Part shown: positions 17,524 through 27,817 of the stretch, piece by piece
Position numbering within the stretch: position 1 is the first letter of the stretch
Layout of the letters: every line of letters begins with the position of its first letter
Made by a program: the position numbers and the translations under genes
Assembly: GCA_027004185.1 (NCBI GenBank)
Contig: JALTIG010000229.1
Span: 1-37,163, forward strand
Reading direction: 5' to 3'
Length of the DNA: 37,163 bases
DNA from: a bacterium
Lineage (GTDB): Bacteria; Desulfobacterota; S145-22
Notes under the pieces: model-generated
What the model saw: the letters and a program-made list of their open reading frames with translations, nothing else
The model's database searches: none
Told to the model about the DNA's origin: nothing

Positions 17524-19294
17524 CCTTGACAGAAATAAAATGCTTTTCCAGCAAACGTGTTACCTCATCCGGGGTTCCAGCTTGGAGTGCATCCTCAACG
17601 AGTTGTTTGGCTTCTCTCATGGTGACAGATCGAAGCACCCGCTTCACCTCTGGAATGGAGAGGGATTTCATACTCAGATCCCGGATTCCACACCCCAGTA
17701 ACAACACGGCATAGATGGGATCTCCGGCAATCTCTCCACATACGGAGCATGGCTTACCGGCCTTCATGCTAACATCCGCCACATGCTTGATAAGCCATAA
17801 GATCGCTGGGTTGTAGGGACGATAGAAATCTGCAACCTTTTCATTGTCCCGATCCACAGCCAAGGTGTACTGGACCAGGTCGTTGGTACCGATACTGAAA
17901 AAATCCGTCTCTTTGATGAGTTTATCTGAAAGAATCGCAGCGGAGGGCACCTCGATCATCACGCCGCACTTGATATCCTTGTCATACGAGATTCCCCGTA
18001 ACATCATTTCATGTTTGACTTCCCCAAAGATCTGGTTTACGGCCCGCAATTCCTCAATGCTGGAGATCATGGGGTAAAGCACTCGGACCTTGCCGTACAT
18101 GCTGGCCCTTAAGATTGCCCTCAGTTGAACCTTGAATACGTCCACCTCTTCCAGAGAGATTCGAATGGAGCGCCAGCCCAAGAATGGGTTGACCTCTCGT
18201 TTGATTTTCTGAAAGGGGAGAAACTTATCTCCGCCAAGATCCAGTGTTCGAATGGTTACCTCTTTTCCCTTCAATGCCTCAGCCACTGTCCTGTAAATCC
18301 TGAATTGTTCTTCCTCCGTCAGGAGACGCTCACTGAGCAGGAAGGGAAGTTCCGTTCGGAAGAGTCCTACCCCTTCGGCGCCATACTTGATGGCAACCCC
18401 TACATCCGGCGCCTTGACGATATTGGAAAAGAGGCGAAAGGGGACGTTGTCCAGCGTAACCGACGGAAGTCTGGATATCTTTTCCAGTTCTTTGCGATAC
18501 GCTGCATAGTCTTCCTGGATCTTCTTATATTCTTTGACGACAGACGTTTTTGGATTGATGAAAACAAGCCCTAAATTACCGTCCACAATGACCCGATCGT
18601 TGGTTCGGACGCGCCTGAGGATGTTCTCAACTCCAACCACGGTTGGGACACCCATGGAGCGCGCCAGGATCGCGGCATGCGATGTCTCCCCTCCAACCTC
18701 TGTGACCATCCCCTTGATCTTTTTGGGATCGAAGTGGATGGTATCGGATGGAGTCAGCTCATGCGCAAACACGATACCCCGCTTGTTGAACAGGACCTTT
18801 CGTGTATCTAATTGGAGGAGACGGTGGATAACACGTTTCCCAATATCCTCGATATCTTGGCCACGCTCCCGGAGATAATCATCCTCGATATTTTTAAACT
18901 TCTCCATGAAGGCCCGGATCCCTCTAAGGATGATAAACTCGGCATTAAGGTTTTCCTCCCTGACCATCCTTGGGACATCTTCCTGGAAAAAGGGGTCATC
19001 CACGATCATCAGGTGGCTTTTGATAATTTCTGCCTCTTCCTCTCCGATATCCCTACGAATCCGCTTTTCGCTTTCCATGAGCTGACGCTTGACTTCCTCC
19101 AAGGCCTCCCGATATCGGACGATCTCCTGTTCAACCTCACTTGATTTGAGGCGAAAAGGGATGATTTCGGCCAATTCGCTGATATAGATATCAGCCTTGC
19201 CAAGGGCAATACCTTCAGAAACGGGGAGCCCCTTGTACATATTCTCTGAAACGGAGGTCTTTTTTTCGTCTTTTTTTAAGCGGTAAGTAGCCAT
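17462..19294 (-). CDS. ptsI: phosphoenolpyruvate-protein phosphotransferase (PTS enzyme I)
   Basis: GGETSHAAILARSMGVPTVVG (phospho-His motif), GVGLFRTELPFL, DFFSIGTNDLVQYTLAVDRDNEKV, CSVCGEIAGDP. Confidence 0.95.
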   Translation of the reverse strand: MATYRLKKDEKKTSVSENMYKGLPVSEGIALGKADIYISELAEIIPFRLKSSEVEQEIVRYREALEEVKRQLMESEKRIRRDIGEEEAEIIKSHLMIVDDPFFQEDVPRMVREENLNAEFIILRGIRAFMEKFKNIEDDYLRERGQDIEDIGKRVIHRLLQLDTRKVLFNKRGIVFAHELTPSDTIHFDPKKIKGMVTEVGGETSHAAILARSMGVPTVVGVENILRRVRTNDRVIVDGNLGLVFINPKTSVVKEYKKIQEDYAAYRKELEKISRLPSVTLDNVPFRLFSNIVKAPDVGVAIKYGAEGVGLFRTELPFLLSERLLTEEEQFRIYRTVAEALKGKEVTIRTLDLGGDKFLPFQKIKREVNPFLGWRSIRISLEEVDVFKVQLRAILRASMYGKVRVLYPMISSIEELRAVNQIFGEVKHEMMLRGISYDKDIKCGVMIEVPSAAILSDKLIKETDFFSIGTNDLVQYTLAVDRDNEKVADFYRPYNPAILWLIKHVADVSMKAGKPCSVCGEIAGDPIYAVLLLGCGIRDLSMKSLSIPEVKRVLRSVTMREAKQLVEDALQAGTPDEVTRLLEKHFISVKDVRSGYEYTIFRSRAAARGA

Positions 19295-19301
19295 TACATT
19301 T

Positions 19302-20048
19302 TTATAGTTTCGTTAAAATTTCGGGTCCGTTTTTGGTGATTGCTATTGTATGTTCAAAATGTGCTGAACGTTTCCCATCAGCGGTTACCACTGTCCACCC
19401 ATCTTTGAGTACGCGGACTTCCCATGTTCCTTCATTGATCATAGGTTCAATCGCGAGCGCCATCCCCCTTTCCAACCTTGGTCCCTGATGTGGAGGGCCA
19501 TAATTCGGTACCTGGGGTTCCTCGTGAAGCTGGCGGCCGATCCCATGACCCACGAAATCTCTGACAACCGAAAATCCTGCTGCTTCTGCATGCGTCTGAA
19601 CCGCATGGGATATATCATACAAACGGTTTTCTTCAACGGCCTGCTCTATCCCTTTATACAATGATTCTTCCGTGATCTTCATCAGTTTCAAGGCCTTTTT
19701 ATCTACCTTGCCGACGGCAAAGGTTTTGGCTGCGTCCCCGAAGAAACCGTCTATCACCACACCCAGATCGATTCCGATGATATCCCCCTCTTTCAGGCGT
19801 CTGTTTCCCGGGATTCCATGGACCACCTCTTCGTTTATGGAGGCACAGATGGTCGCAGGGTATCCATGGTATCCCTTGAATGCAGGTTTGCCCCCTCTCT
19901 TTAGGATAAAGGCCTCTGCCTTGTTATCCAGTTCTTTCGTGGTCACACCGGGGCGGATCATCCCCTCCAGATAGTCCAGGAGTTCCGCAACCATCCGATT
20001 AGGCCTTCTCATGCGGGCGATTTCCTCTTCCGATTTGATGATGATCAT
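19302..20048 (-). CDS. map: type I methionine aminopeptidase
   Basis: MIIIKSEEEIARMRRPNRM, NEEVVHGIPGNRRLKEGDIIGIDLG, GHGIGRQLHEEPQVPNYG; supplied ORF extends to 20177, internal ATG at 20048 preferred. Confidence 0.95.
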   Translation of the reverse strand: MIIIKSEEEIARMRRPNRMVAELLDYLEGMIRPGVTTKELDNKAEAFILKRGGKPAFKGYHGYPATICASINEEVVHGIPGNRRLKEGDIIGIDLGVVIDGFFGDAAKTFAVGKVDKKALKLMKITEESLYKGIEQAVEENRLYDISHAVQTHAEAAGFSVVRDFVGHGIGRQLHEEPQVPNYGPPHQGPRLERGMALAIEPMINEGTWEVRVLKDGWTVVTADGKRSAHFEHTIAITKNGPEILTKL

Positions 20049-20121
20049 CTTGATTCCTCTCTCTGGCTCATTTCCAAACTCCTTGGGGCAGGATCGTTTT
20101 GTTCTTATTATACAGGGGGTT

Positions 20122-20331
20122 CTACAACTTCTGGATCTTGGTGACCGCTGCCTCAAAATAGGGGGTGCAGGCCTCAAGGTGGGAAACCACCTTCTTCAGA
20201 TCTTCTGCCACCTCGTTAAGACCAGCCTCTTTACAGAGTGTGACCCATCTCTTATGTTCCGTGATATGTTCCTGATTATGCTCCAGAAGATGGGGCAAGA
20301 GATGTTTTAGTTTCTCAATCTTTTCACTCAT
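20122..20331 (-). CDS. small His-rich helical protein (69 aa)
   Basis: HLLPHLLEHNQEHITEHKRW; SD GAGGAGAC upstream; next to cooT-like gene. Confidence 0.7.
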   Translation of the reverse strand: MSEKIEKLKHLLPHLLEHNQEHITEHKRWVTLCKEAGLNEVAEDLKKVVSHLEACTPYFEAAVTKIQKL

Positions 20332-20358
20332 TGTTTTTTGTCTCCTCTTTGATTAGTC

Positions 20359-20372
20359 ATGATTTACATCAA
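20359..20372 (-). promoter_or_regulatory. FNR/CRP-family-like palindromic site
   Basis: minus strand TTGAT-GTAA-ATCAT, one mismatch to TTGAT-N4-ATCAA, upstream of the 69-aa gene. Confidence 0.5.
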
Positions 20373-20476
20373 CTCATGAGACTGATTTTCTCCATCAGGG
20401 GTTTTAATCTCACCTTGAACAGGACCCCGTAACGGATTCCTCGGTTGCCTGCCTATTAAATCACGACACGAACTTT

Positions 20477-20674
20477 TTACGCCTTTACCTTTTTCAATAC
20501 CGCATAATGTTTCATGAAGTCCAACTCTTCGATCTCGTAACCTTCTATCTCTTTTTCATCCCCGAGGATATCCATAACCATGATTTTCCCGTTTTTTATT
20601 GTTACATGGGCCGCATCTTCCATCATAACCTTATCCGGATCTGCAACCCCGTCATACAGGGTAGATAAACACAT
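20477..20674 (-). CDS. CooT family nickel-binding-like protein
   Basis: 65 aa, MCLSTLYDG N-terminus, VTIKNGKIMVMDILGDEKEIEGYEIEELDF pattern typical of CooT family. Confidence 0.8.
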   Translation of the reverse strand: MCLSTLYDGVADPDKVMMEDAAHVTIKNGKIMVMDILGDEKEIEGYEIEELDFMKHYAVLKKVKA

Positions 20675-20695
20675 CTTGTTTCCTCTCCTTTCATT

Positions 20696-21628
20696 TTATT
20701 TATACGCGATTCCCTTCTTTTCTTCAACAAACTGCTGTGCGGAAAAAGCGGCGGCAGCTCCTTCCCCACAAGCTGTTACAACCTGGCGGAGGGCCTTTTT
20801 CCGCACATCTCCGCAAGCAAACACCCCTTCCAAGCTCGTCGCCATGTTATTATCCGTCAGGATGTACCCCTTTTCATCCATGTCCACCTTTCCTTTGAGG
20901 AACTTGCTGTTGGGTAGTGTTCCAACATAGATAAAGATCCCCTTACAGGGTAAATTCCGGGTTTCACCGGTCTTAAGGTTTTTTAATCTGACCCCTTCAA
21001 CTTCCTGATCCCCCAGGATTTCCTCCACGATCGTGTTCCATATGAAATCCATTTTCTCATTCTTGAAGGCTCTTCCCTGAATGGCTTTGGTAGCCCGAAG
21101 GCGGTCCCGACGATGAACCAGGTGAACCTTTTTGGCGAATTTTGTCAGGAATAGGCCTTCTTCAACCGCAGCATCCCCACCTCCTACGACGACCAGCTCC
21201 TCGTTCCTGAAAAAGGCGCCATCGCAGGTGGCACAATAAGAAACCCCTTTTCCTCGCAGGCTTTCTTCTCCCGGGACTCCGAGTTTCGCAACGGTTGCCC
21301 CTGAGGCCACAATCACAGCGTGTGCAGTGTACTTTTCTGCTTGCCCCACAACTATAAATCCTTCTTCAATGGGGTCTATGTTGACAATCTCGTCTGTTTT
21401 CAACTCCAGACCAAAGCGAAGCGCCTGATCCTTCATGGACATCATCAACTGGGGTCCAGCTATGCCTTCGGGGAAACCTGGATAGTTATCAATCCAGTCG
21501 GTGGTTGCTGCCTGTCCGCCCGGCATTAACTTTTCTATCAGGAGGGACTTTAGGTCTCCGCGTGCGGTGTAGAGACCCGCTGTCAATCCGCCTGGTCCAC
21601 CCCCGATAATCACGACATCATATTCCAT
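20696..21628 (-). CDS. trxB: thioredoxin-disulfide reductase
   Basis: DVVIIGGGPGGLTAGLYTARG, SYCATCDGAFF redox motif, VVVGGGDAAVEEGLFL, GVFACGDVRKKALRQVVTACGEGAAAA. Confidence 0.95.
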   Translation of the reverse strand: MEYDVVIIGGGPGGLTAGLYTARGDLKSLLIEKLMPGGQAATTDWIDNYPGFPEGIAGPQLMMSMKDQALRFGLELKTDEIVNIDPIEEGFIVVGQAEKYTAHAVIVASGATVAKLGVPGEESLRGKGVSYCATCDGAFFRNEELVVVGGGDAAVEEGLFLTKFAKKVHLVHRRDRLRATKAIQGRAFKNEKMDFIWNTIVEEILGDQEVEGVRLKNLKTGETRNLPCKGIFIYVGTLPNSKFLKGKVDMDEKGYILTDNNMATSLEGVFACGDVRKKALRQVVTACGEGAAAAFSAQQFVEEKKGIAYK

Positions 21629-21667
21629 TTATGATCCTCCTCGTCCACACATAATTTCCACTCTTAG

Positions 21668-21696
21668 AATATAAGTTTGAATGACCAAACAATCAA
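21668..21696 (-). promoter_or_regulatory. sigma70-like promoter for trxB
   Basis: minus strand TTGATT (21691-21696), 17-bp spacer, TATATT (21668-21673). Confidence 0.55.
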
Positions 21697-21728
21697 GGGG
21701 GATGTCTGTTTTGTTTGCTCCTGATTCC

Positions 21729-22589
21729 TCAAAGGATTTCTAACCGTTTGAAGAGATGTAAGGCATTTTCCCGGCAGATTCCGCGAACAATTTCCTCATT
21801 CTCTAAAACGCTGGTGGCCTGTTGGTAGTAACGTTGCGGGCGTAATAACGGAAAATCGGATCCCATCAGGATTCGCTCAAAACCGATTACCTCTCCGGCG
21901 ATTTTGAATATCTCTGGCTGGTAAAGGTAGGGAGAAGCGGCGGTGTCATAATAGACATGGTTGAAAAGCGCCTTGATCTCCTTCATCAGTTCATAAAAGA
22001 GGATTCCCCCTCCCCAGTGTGCCAGGATAATCACGTTTTCTGGGAAATTTTTTACAAGGAGCTCGATCTCCTTGAGCCCTTTCATGCTCTTTCCTGGGTA
22101 AATGTGACCGATCGGTTCGTTGGTGTGAATCAGGAACGGAAGCCTGGCATCTCTTAGAGTCTCCATGATAGGACGAAGGTGATCAATGACTTCTTCATCG
22201 ATTATGCGATCGTAAAAGGCAATTTCTCCAACCCCTTTAGCGCCCCTCTCGATGCACCGAATGGTTTCCTCAGGGGCTCCTGGAGCCAGGGGATTTAAGC
22301 AGGCGAAGGGGATCAGGCGGTCTGGGAACTCTTTAGCTGCATCCAGGATGTAGTCATTGTGATTTTGATTGATACCCTGATCTTTCCAAGGGAATCCGAA
22401 GACGACTGATCGGGCTACTTCCTGGTCGTTCATGGCCTCGATCGTCTCCTTTGCTGTCACCATTCTTGCCTTCTCGTTTCCGTAAATTTCCTTGAACACC
22501 TTGTCTCTTTTTACATACTCCCACCGATTTGCCTGAACCCAGTCTGGGAAGAGGTGCGTATGGATATCTATCATCCAGGGCGTGCTCAT
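21729..22589 (-). CDS. amidohydrolase (TIM-barrel metal-dependent hydrolase)
   Basis: MIDIHTHLFPDW, VIILAHWGGGILF, ILMGSDFPLLRPQRY; ATGA overlap with upstream flavin reductase gene. Confidence 0.88.
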   Translation of the reverse strand: MSTPWMIDIHTHLFPDWVQANRWEYVKRDKVFKEIYGNEKARMVTAKETIEAMNDQEVARSVVFGFPWKDQGINQNHNDYILDAAKEFPDRLIPFACLNPLAPGAPEETIRCIERGAKGVGEIAFYDRIIDEEVIDHLRPIMETLRDARLPFLIHTNEPIGHIYPGKSMKGLKEIELLVKNFPENVIILAHWGGGILFYELMKEIKALFNHVYYDTAASPYLYQPEIFKIAGEVIGFERILMGSDFPLLRPQRYYQQATSVLENEEIVRGICRENALHLFKRLEIL

Positions 22590-23155
22590 GACATCTTTCC
22601 TTTTGTAAACCCATACCATCCTATCTTTTCTCCAAGGGCCCGGTAGTCGCGGACTCCTGGGCAGTAGGCGATGGGTGTAAAATGCTCCAGAGTAATCTTT
22701 CCTTTTTCGTCTAAGATGGTTTCATCGTGATGGACAGCGAGGATTCTGCCAACAAACAGGGTGTGGCTACCAAGATCAAGGGAATTCATCACTCGACATT
22801 CCAGGTTAATGGGGCATTGTCGAATGATGGGAGGGGTTATCTTGGAAGCCTTCTGTGCCTCTAAGCCTGTTAAGGCAAATTTATCTGTATCTTTCCCTGA
22901 GACTACACCGCAGACATCTACTGCACGAATCATATCGCGATGGGGAATGTTAACACAAAATTCCCAGGTTTCCCTCAAAAGCCGGTAACTGTGTCGCTCA
23001 GGTTTGATGTTAATGCCTATCAGGGGTGGGTCGGAATTTAGGATCCCTACCCATGCAAGGGTAATGATATTGGGGGGTGTTTCTCGTCCCTGGGTTGTTA
23101 CCATGACCACTGGGGTTGGAATCAGGTCTGTCGAGGGGGGTTGGATTCTCTTCAT
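22586..23155 (-). CDS. flavin reductase family protein (FMN-binding split barrel)
   Basis: PTPVVMVTTQGRETPPNIITLAWVGILNSDPPLIGINIKPERHSYRLLRETWEFCVNIP pattern. Confidence 0.88.
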   Translation of the reverse strand: MKRIQPPSTDLIPTPVVMVTTQGRETPPNIITLAWVGILNSDPPLIGINIKPERHSYRLLRETWEFCVNIPHRDMIRAVDVCGVVSGKDTDKFALTGLEAQKASKITPPIIRQCPINLECRVMNSLDLGSHTLFVGRILAVHHDETILDEKGKITLEHFTPIAYCPGVRDYRALGEKIGWYGFTKGKMS

Positions 23156-23166
23156 AATGGTGCTCC

Positions 23167-23784
23167 TTATGCTATTTCAAAAATATTGGTATCTCCTTTG
23201 CCTTCCCGGAGAATGACCGGGGTCTCGCCTGTTAAATCCACAACCGTGGAATGCTCCGCCACGATTCTTCCACCATCAATGATATAGGTTAGCTGATGTC
23301 CATAGATTTCTCGGATGGAGTCTGCATCTTCAAAAAGCCGGTCTTCATCCCGGGTAATACTTGTATTGATGATCGGATGCCCGAGATTTTTAATGATCTC
23401 AAGGCAAACATTATTATCCGGCACTCGGATGCCCACTGTTTTTTGCTTCGTCATAACTGTTTTGGGGACAAGTTTTGTGGCTTGGAGAATAAATGTATAG
23501 GGGCCTGGCAGAAGCCGTTTCATGATCTTGTAGGCATAGTCTTGAACATAGGCATAGTTGCTGATGTCACTCAGGTCAGAGCAGATGAAGCTTAAGGGCT
23601 TGTTGCGTTGTTTCCCCTTGATTCGGTAAACCTTGTCAATTGCTCCTTTGTTGAAAAGATCACATCCGATCCCGTAAACGGTATCCGTAGGATAGGCGAT
23701 GATTTCTCCAGCCTTCAAGGCTTCCACCACTTTGTTTATCAATCTCCCTTGTGGGTTATCCGGGTTAATCTTTAGGATCTGCAT
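23167..23784 (-). CDS. L-threonylcarbamoyladenylate synthase (Sua5/YciO/YrdC family)
   Basis: GEIIAYPTDTVYGIGCDLFN, VYRIKGKQRNKPLSFI, ALKAG.. and C-terminal STVVDLTGETPVILREGKGD. Confidence 0.92.
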   Translation of the reverse strand: MQILKINPDNPQGRLINKVVEALKAGEIIAYPTDTVYGIGCDLFNKGAIDKVYRIKGKQRNKPLSFICSDLSDISNYAYVQDYAYKIMKRLLPGPYTFILQATKLVPKTVMTKQKTVGIRVPDNNVCLEIIKNLGHPIINTSITRDEDRLFEDADSIREIYGHQLTYIIDGGRIVAEHSTVVDLTGETPVILREGKGDTNIFEIA

Positions 23785-23819
23785 GGGTACTCCTTTTTGG
23801 CACGGTTATTGTTTTTGGT

Positions 23820-25001
23820 TCAGGAACGATAATCGGCATTAATCTTGACGTATTCAGCGGAAAGATCCGATGTAATGATGCGATAAGAACTCGATCCCTG
23901 GCGCAGAATTATGCGAACCGTGTAGTCATGCCTTTTCATAACATCGGCTGCCCTTTGCTCCGCTAACTTCCCTGTTCCATGGCCCTTAGAGGCCAGGGTT
24001 ACATCATCAAAAAGGATATCTATGTCTTCTGGATTAATTTCGGCACCGGCATACCCGATGGCCGCCATTATTCGGCCCCAGTTGGGATCTTCTCCGTAAA
24101 AGGCCGTTTTTACAAGGGGGGAGTTCCCCACACTTTCAGCGATCCTTCGGGCCTCTTCCTCGGTTTTTGCCGTTTCCACTACGATGGTGACCACCTTTGT
24201 GACGCCCTCCCCATTGTCGACAATTTTCCATGCGAGGGAACGCATGATTTTTTCAAGGGTATACGAGATAGCCCCCTTGAGCCTGTTTTCCGGGGTACCC
24301 TCGTGCGCGGCCCCGTTGTCGAGAACCAAAACCGTGTCATTGGTGCTCTGATCACCATCAACCTTTATCCTGTTGAAGCTGTTCATAACAGCCTGGTGGG
24401 TTATGGGATGAAGAGCTGAAAGAGGCATACCGGCATTCGTAAAGAAGAAACCCAGCATGGTGGCCATGGAAGGGGAGATCATTCCCGCTCCTTTAACCAC
24501 CCCAGCAACCCAAATCTCAGGATAGCCTTGAACGGGGATAATCTCCCATTTGGGATACCTGTCCGTGGTCATGATGGCCTGGGCGACATCTGCAAGGGAT
24601 GATTGTCCCAGATTCCTTACCAGTGTGGGAAGAGCGGACTTCATCCTTTTTAGGGGTAAAGGGTGTCCGATGACCCCCGTGGAGGCCATGATCACCTGAT
24701 TCTCAGGGACACCTAAGAGATGAGCAGCTTCCCTGCACAAGAGTTGTGCATCCCGTACCCCCCGCTCCCCAGTACAGGCATTGGCATTCCCACTATTGAC
24801 TAAGATTACAGAAAGAGGAACCCCCTTCCTCAACCGTTCCATCCCTATCTGGACCGGCGCAGCTTTCACCCGATTGCGGGTGAACGTCCCGGACCACCGA
24901 GCTGGAGGATCAGACACTATTAACGCCATGTCGGGATGTTCCCTTTGTCTTATCCCGGCGCATGTCACAGAAAAATGGAAGCCGGGGGTTTCAAGGCCCA
25001 T
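23820..25001 (-). CDS. argJ: bifunctional glutamate N-acetyltransferase / ornithine acetyltransferase
   Basis: NSGNANACTGERGVRDA, GVVKGAGMISPSMATMLGFFFTNA (autocleavage KGxGMIxPxMATML), DGDQSTNDTVLVLDNG. Confidence 0.96.
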   Translation of the reverse strand: MGLETPGFHFSVTCAGIRQREHPDMALIVSDPPARWSGTFTRNRVKAAPVQIGMERLRKGVPLSVILVNSGNANACTGERGVRDAQLLCREAAHLLGVPENQVIMASTGVIGHPLPLKRMKSALPTLVRNLGQSSLADVAQAIMTTDRYPKWEIIPVQGYPEIWVAGVVKGAGMISPSMATMLGFFFTNAGMPLSALHPITHQAVMNSFNRIKVDGDQSTNDTVLVLDNGAAHEGTPENRLKGAISYTLEKIMRSLAWKIVDNGEGVTKVVTIVVETAKTEEEARRIAESVGNSPLVKTAFYGEDPNWGRIMAAIGYAGAEINPEDIDILFDDVTLASKGHGTGKLAEQRAADVMKRHDYTVRIILRQGSSSYRIITSDLSAEYVKINADYRS

Positions 25002-25004
25002 GGC

Positions 25005-27707
25005 CTAAAGCCCTCGTCCACAGCACTTCTTGTATTTTTTTCCGCTACCGCAGGGGCAAGGATCGTTTCTACCGATCTTTTTTCCTGGGCGGCGATACGT
25101 CTTGGGCTTGTCAGACCCCCCGGCGGCTTCTGGTGGTGGGACGAATGCCTCGGCTTGGGCCATAGGTCGTTGTGTCATTTGCCCCCGTCCCAGCGTTATG
25201 GCACTTTCATTCGACATGGGAAGGTAAGTTAAATCCTCCATAACCTCTTCCCGCTCAATCTCCACCGCAAAGAGTTTTTCAATGGCGTCTTGCTTGATGC
25301 GAAAGATCATCTCCTCAAACATGTCGAAAGCCTCTCGCTGGTAAACCCTCAGGGGATCCTGCTGACCATAGCCCTGCAACCCAATTCCTTCACGTAACTG
25401 GTCGATGTTCAGGAGATGGTCCTTCCAGTTCATGTCGATCGATTGGAGAAGGATCATCTTTTCCAAGAATCGCATGATCTCTTCCCCGTATTCACGTTCC
25501 TTCGAGGCATAGAACTGGTCTATCCTCTCTTCAGCGATTTCCTCCAGGGAATCCAGCGTGGCGTGTTCCTTTTCATCTTCCGAGAAATCTATCTTTATGT
25601 GAAATTGCCGGTAGAGGTTGTCCAGGAGGCCCTTCCAGTCCCATTCGTCCGGATACTTTTTTTCTTCTACAAAAGGTGAAATGATTTCCGGGATGATTTC
25701 GTCTACCATATTCATGATTTCATCCCGTAGATTTTCAGATGATAACACCTCCCTACGCCATCCATAAATAACTTCCCGCTGCTTATTCATCACGTCGTCG
25801 TATTCAAGGAGTTGCTTTCTTATGTCAAAATTTTGTGCCTCCACGCGTTTCTGAGCATTTTCGATGGCCTTGGTGATGAATTTGTGTTCGATGGGTTCTC
25901 CTTCCTCAATCCCCAGTTTATCCATCACGCTGGAGATACGTTCCGATCCAAATATCCTGAGGAGATCGTCTTCCAGAGAGAGATAAAAGCGGGAGGATCC
26001 CGGGTCACCCTGGCGGCCGGCCCTGCCCCGCAACTGGTTATCAATCCTACGGCTTTCATGCCGTTCTGTCCCGATGATATGAAGGCCTCCGAGGCTTACG
26101 ACCTCCTCGTGCTCTTTCTCGGCCTTCCTTTTCGCTTCTTTGAAGATCTTCTCCTTTTCTCTTTCATCCATGTCTGGTTTAATCTTTTTCTTAGCAATCA
26201 TCTTGTAATTACCACCCAGCACGATATCTGTTCCTCGCCCTGCCATGTTGGTCGAGATTGTTACGGCCTTTTTTCGCCCGGCTTGAGCTATGATTTCGGC
26301 TTCCCGTTCATGATGCTTGGCATTCAATACATTATGAGGGATTCCCCTTTTCTTCAGCATAGAGCTTATCCTTTCCGATTTTTCAATCGAGATGGTTCCA
26401 ACCAGAACGGGCTGGCCGAGTTGATAGCAGCTCGCAATCTCTTCTACGACGGCCCGAAATTTCTCCTTTTCGGTCTTATAGATGACGTCTTGATAATCCT
26501 TACGGATCATCGGCATATTCGTGGGGATGACTATCACATCCAAGTCATAGATCTTTTTGAATTCAACGGCTTCGGTATCCGCGGTTCCTGTCATGCCCGC
26601 CAGTTTTTTGTACATGCGGAAGTAATTCTGAAATGAGATGGTGGCAAGGGTTTGGTTTTCATTTTCAATCTTGACCTTTTCCTTGGCTTCCAGGGCCTGA
26701 TGCAATCCATCGCTGTAACGCCTCCCCGGCATAAGGCGTCCCGTAAAGTCGTCTACGATGATGACCTCTCCGTTTTTGACAACGTAGTCCACGTCCCGTT
26801 TGAACAAGGTATGGGCCTTTAAGGCTTGGTTGACATGGTGAAGTGTGTCGATGTGCCTGGGATCATAGAGATTGTCGATTTTCAGCAATCGTTCAACCTT
26901 TAATACCCCTTCCTCCGTCAAAACGGAGGTGTTGGACTTCTCATCGATGGTGTAATCGATATCCTTCTTTAGAAACGGGATAATCCGGTCGATGGTATAA
27001 TATTTTTCAGTGGATTCTTCGGCTGGCCCTGAAATAATCAGGGGGGTTCGTGCCTCGTCGATTAGAATGCTGTCAACCTCATCGATTATGGCATAATTTA
27101 GCTCCCGCTGCACGAATTCCTCAAAGTCAAACTTCATGTTGTCACGGAGATAGTCAAATCCAAACTCATTGTTTGTTCCATAAGTGATGTCAGCACCGTA
27201 GGCCTTTTTCCGTTCTGAGTCCGACAGTTCGTTTGTCACCACTCCCACGGAGAAACCAAGAAACTTGTATATTGCCCCCATCCATTCGGAGTCGCGTTTT
27301 GCTAGGTAGTCATTGACTGTCACCACGTGCACACCTTGACCCGTGAGGGCGTTGAGGCACACGGGGAGGGTGGCCACGAGGGTTTTCCCTTCGCCGGTTT
27401 TCATTTCGGCAATCTTTCCCTCGTGCAAGACCACGCCGCCGATCAGTTGGACATCGAAGTGTCGTTCCCCAAGCACCCTCCATGCGGTTTCGCGAACCAG
27501 GGCGAAGACCTCTGGCAGAATATCGTCGAGGGACTCCCCGTTTTCTACCCGCTGGCGATATTCCCGCATCTTTCTCTTTAACTCCTCATCCTTTAAAGGA
27601 CGCACCTGTGGTTCCAGTGCATTGATCCGATCGATTACCGAGGAAATGCGTTTGAGCTCCCGATCGTTTTTACTACCAACAACCTTTAAGAGTAAATTTG
27701 AAAACAT
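25005..27707 (-). CDS. secA: preprotein translocase subunit SecA
   Basis: [55 protein letters not shown]-terminal [14 protein letters not shown] zinc motif. Confidence 0.98.
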   Translation of the reverse strand: MFSNLLLKVVGSKNDRELKRISSVIDRINALEPQVRPLKDEELKRKMREYRQRVENGESLDDILPEVFALVRETAWRVLGERHFDVQLIGGVVLHEGKIAEMKTGEGKTLVATLPVCLNALTGQGVHVVTVNDYLAKRDSEWMGAIYKFLGFSVGVVTNELSDSERKKAYGADITYGTNNEFGFDYLRDNMKFDFEEFVQRELNYAIIDEVDSILIDEARTPLIISGPAEESTEKYYTIDRIIPFLKKDIDYTIDEKSNTSVLTEEGVLKVERLLKIDNLYDPRHIDTLHHVNQALKAHTLFKRDVDYVVKNGEVIIVDDFTGRLMPGRRYSDGLHQALEAKEKVKIENENQTLATISFQNYFRMYKKLAGMTGTADTEAVEFKKIYDLDVIVIPTNMPMIRKDYQDVIYKTEKEKFRAVVEEIASCYQLGQPVLVGTISIEKSERISSMLKKRGIPHNVLNAKHHEREAEIIAQAGRKKAVTISTNMAGRGTDIVLGGNYKMIAKKKIKPDMDEREKEKIFKEAKRKAEKEHEEVVSLGGLHIIGTERHESRRIDNQLRGRAGRQGDPGSSRFYLSLEDDLLRIFGSERISSVMDKLGIEEGEPIEHKFITKAIENAQKRVEAQNFDIRKQLLEYDDVMNKQREVIYGWRREVLSSENLRDEIMNMVDEIIPEIISPFVEEKKYPDEWDWKGLLDNLYRQFHIKIDFSEDEKEHATLDSLEEIAEERIDQFYASKEREYGEEIMRFLEKMILLQSIDMNWKDHLLNIDQLREGIGLQGYGQQDPLRVYQREAFDMFEEMIFRIKQDAIEKLFAVEIEREEVMEDLTYLPMSNESAITLGRGQMTQRPMAQAEAFVPPPEAAGGSDKPKTYRRPGKKIGRNDPCPCGSGKKYKKCCGRGL

Positions 27708-27817
27708 GATTCTTCATCACCTGCTTTTATATATATTTTGCAGGATGGATAAATTTATCCAGTCCTGAGTATTTGTTCCCTATGCCCTATTAATTAGATT
27801 GTATCCTTAAAAGGAGA

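Noticed and set aside
25812-26636. 274-aa plus-strand ORF
   Set aside because: Lies entirely antisense inside secA; shadow ORF.
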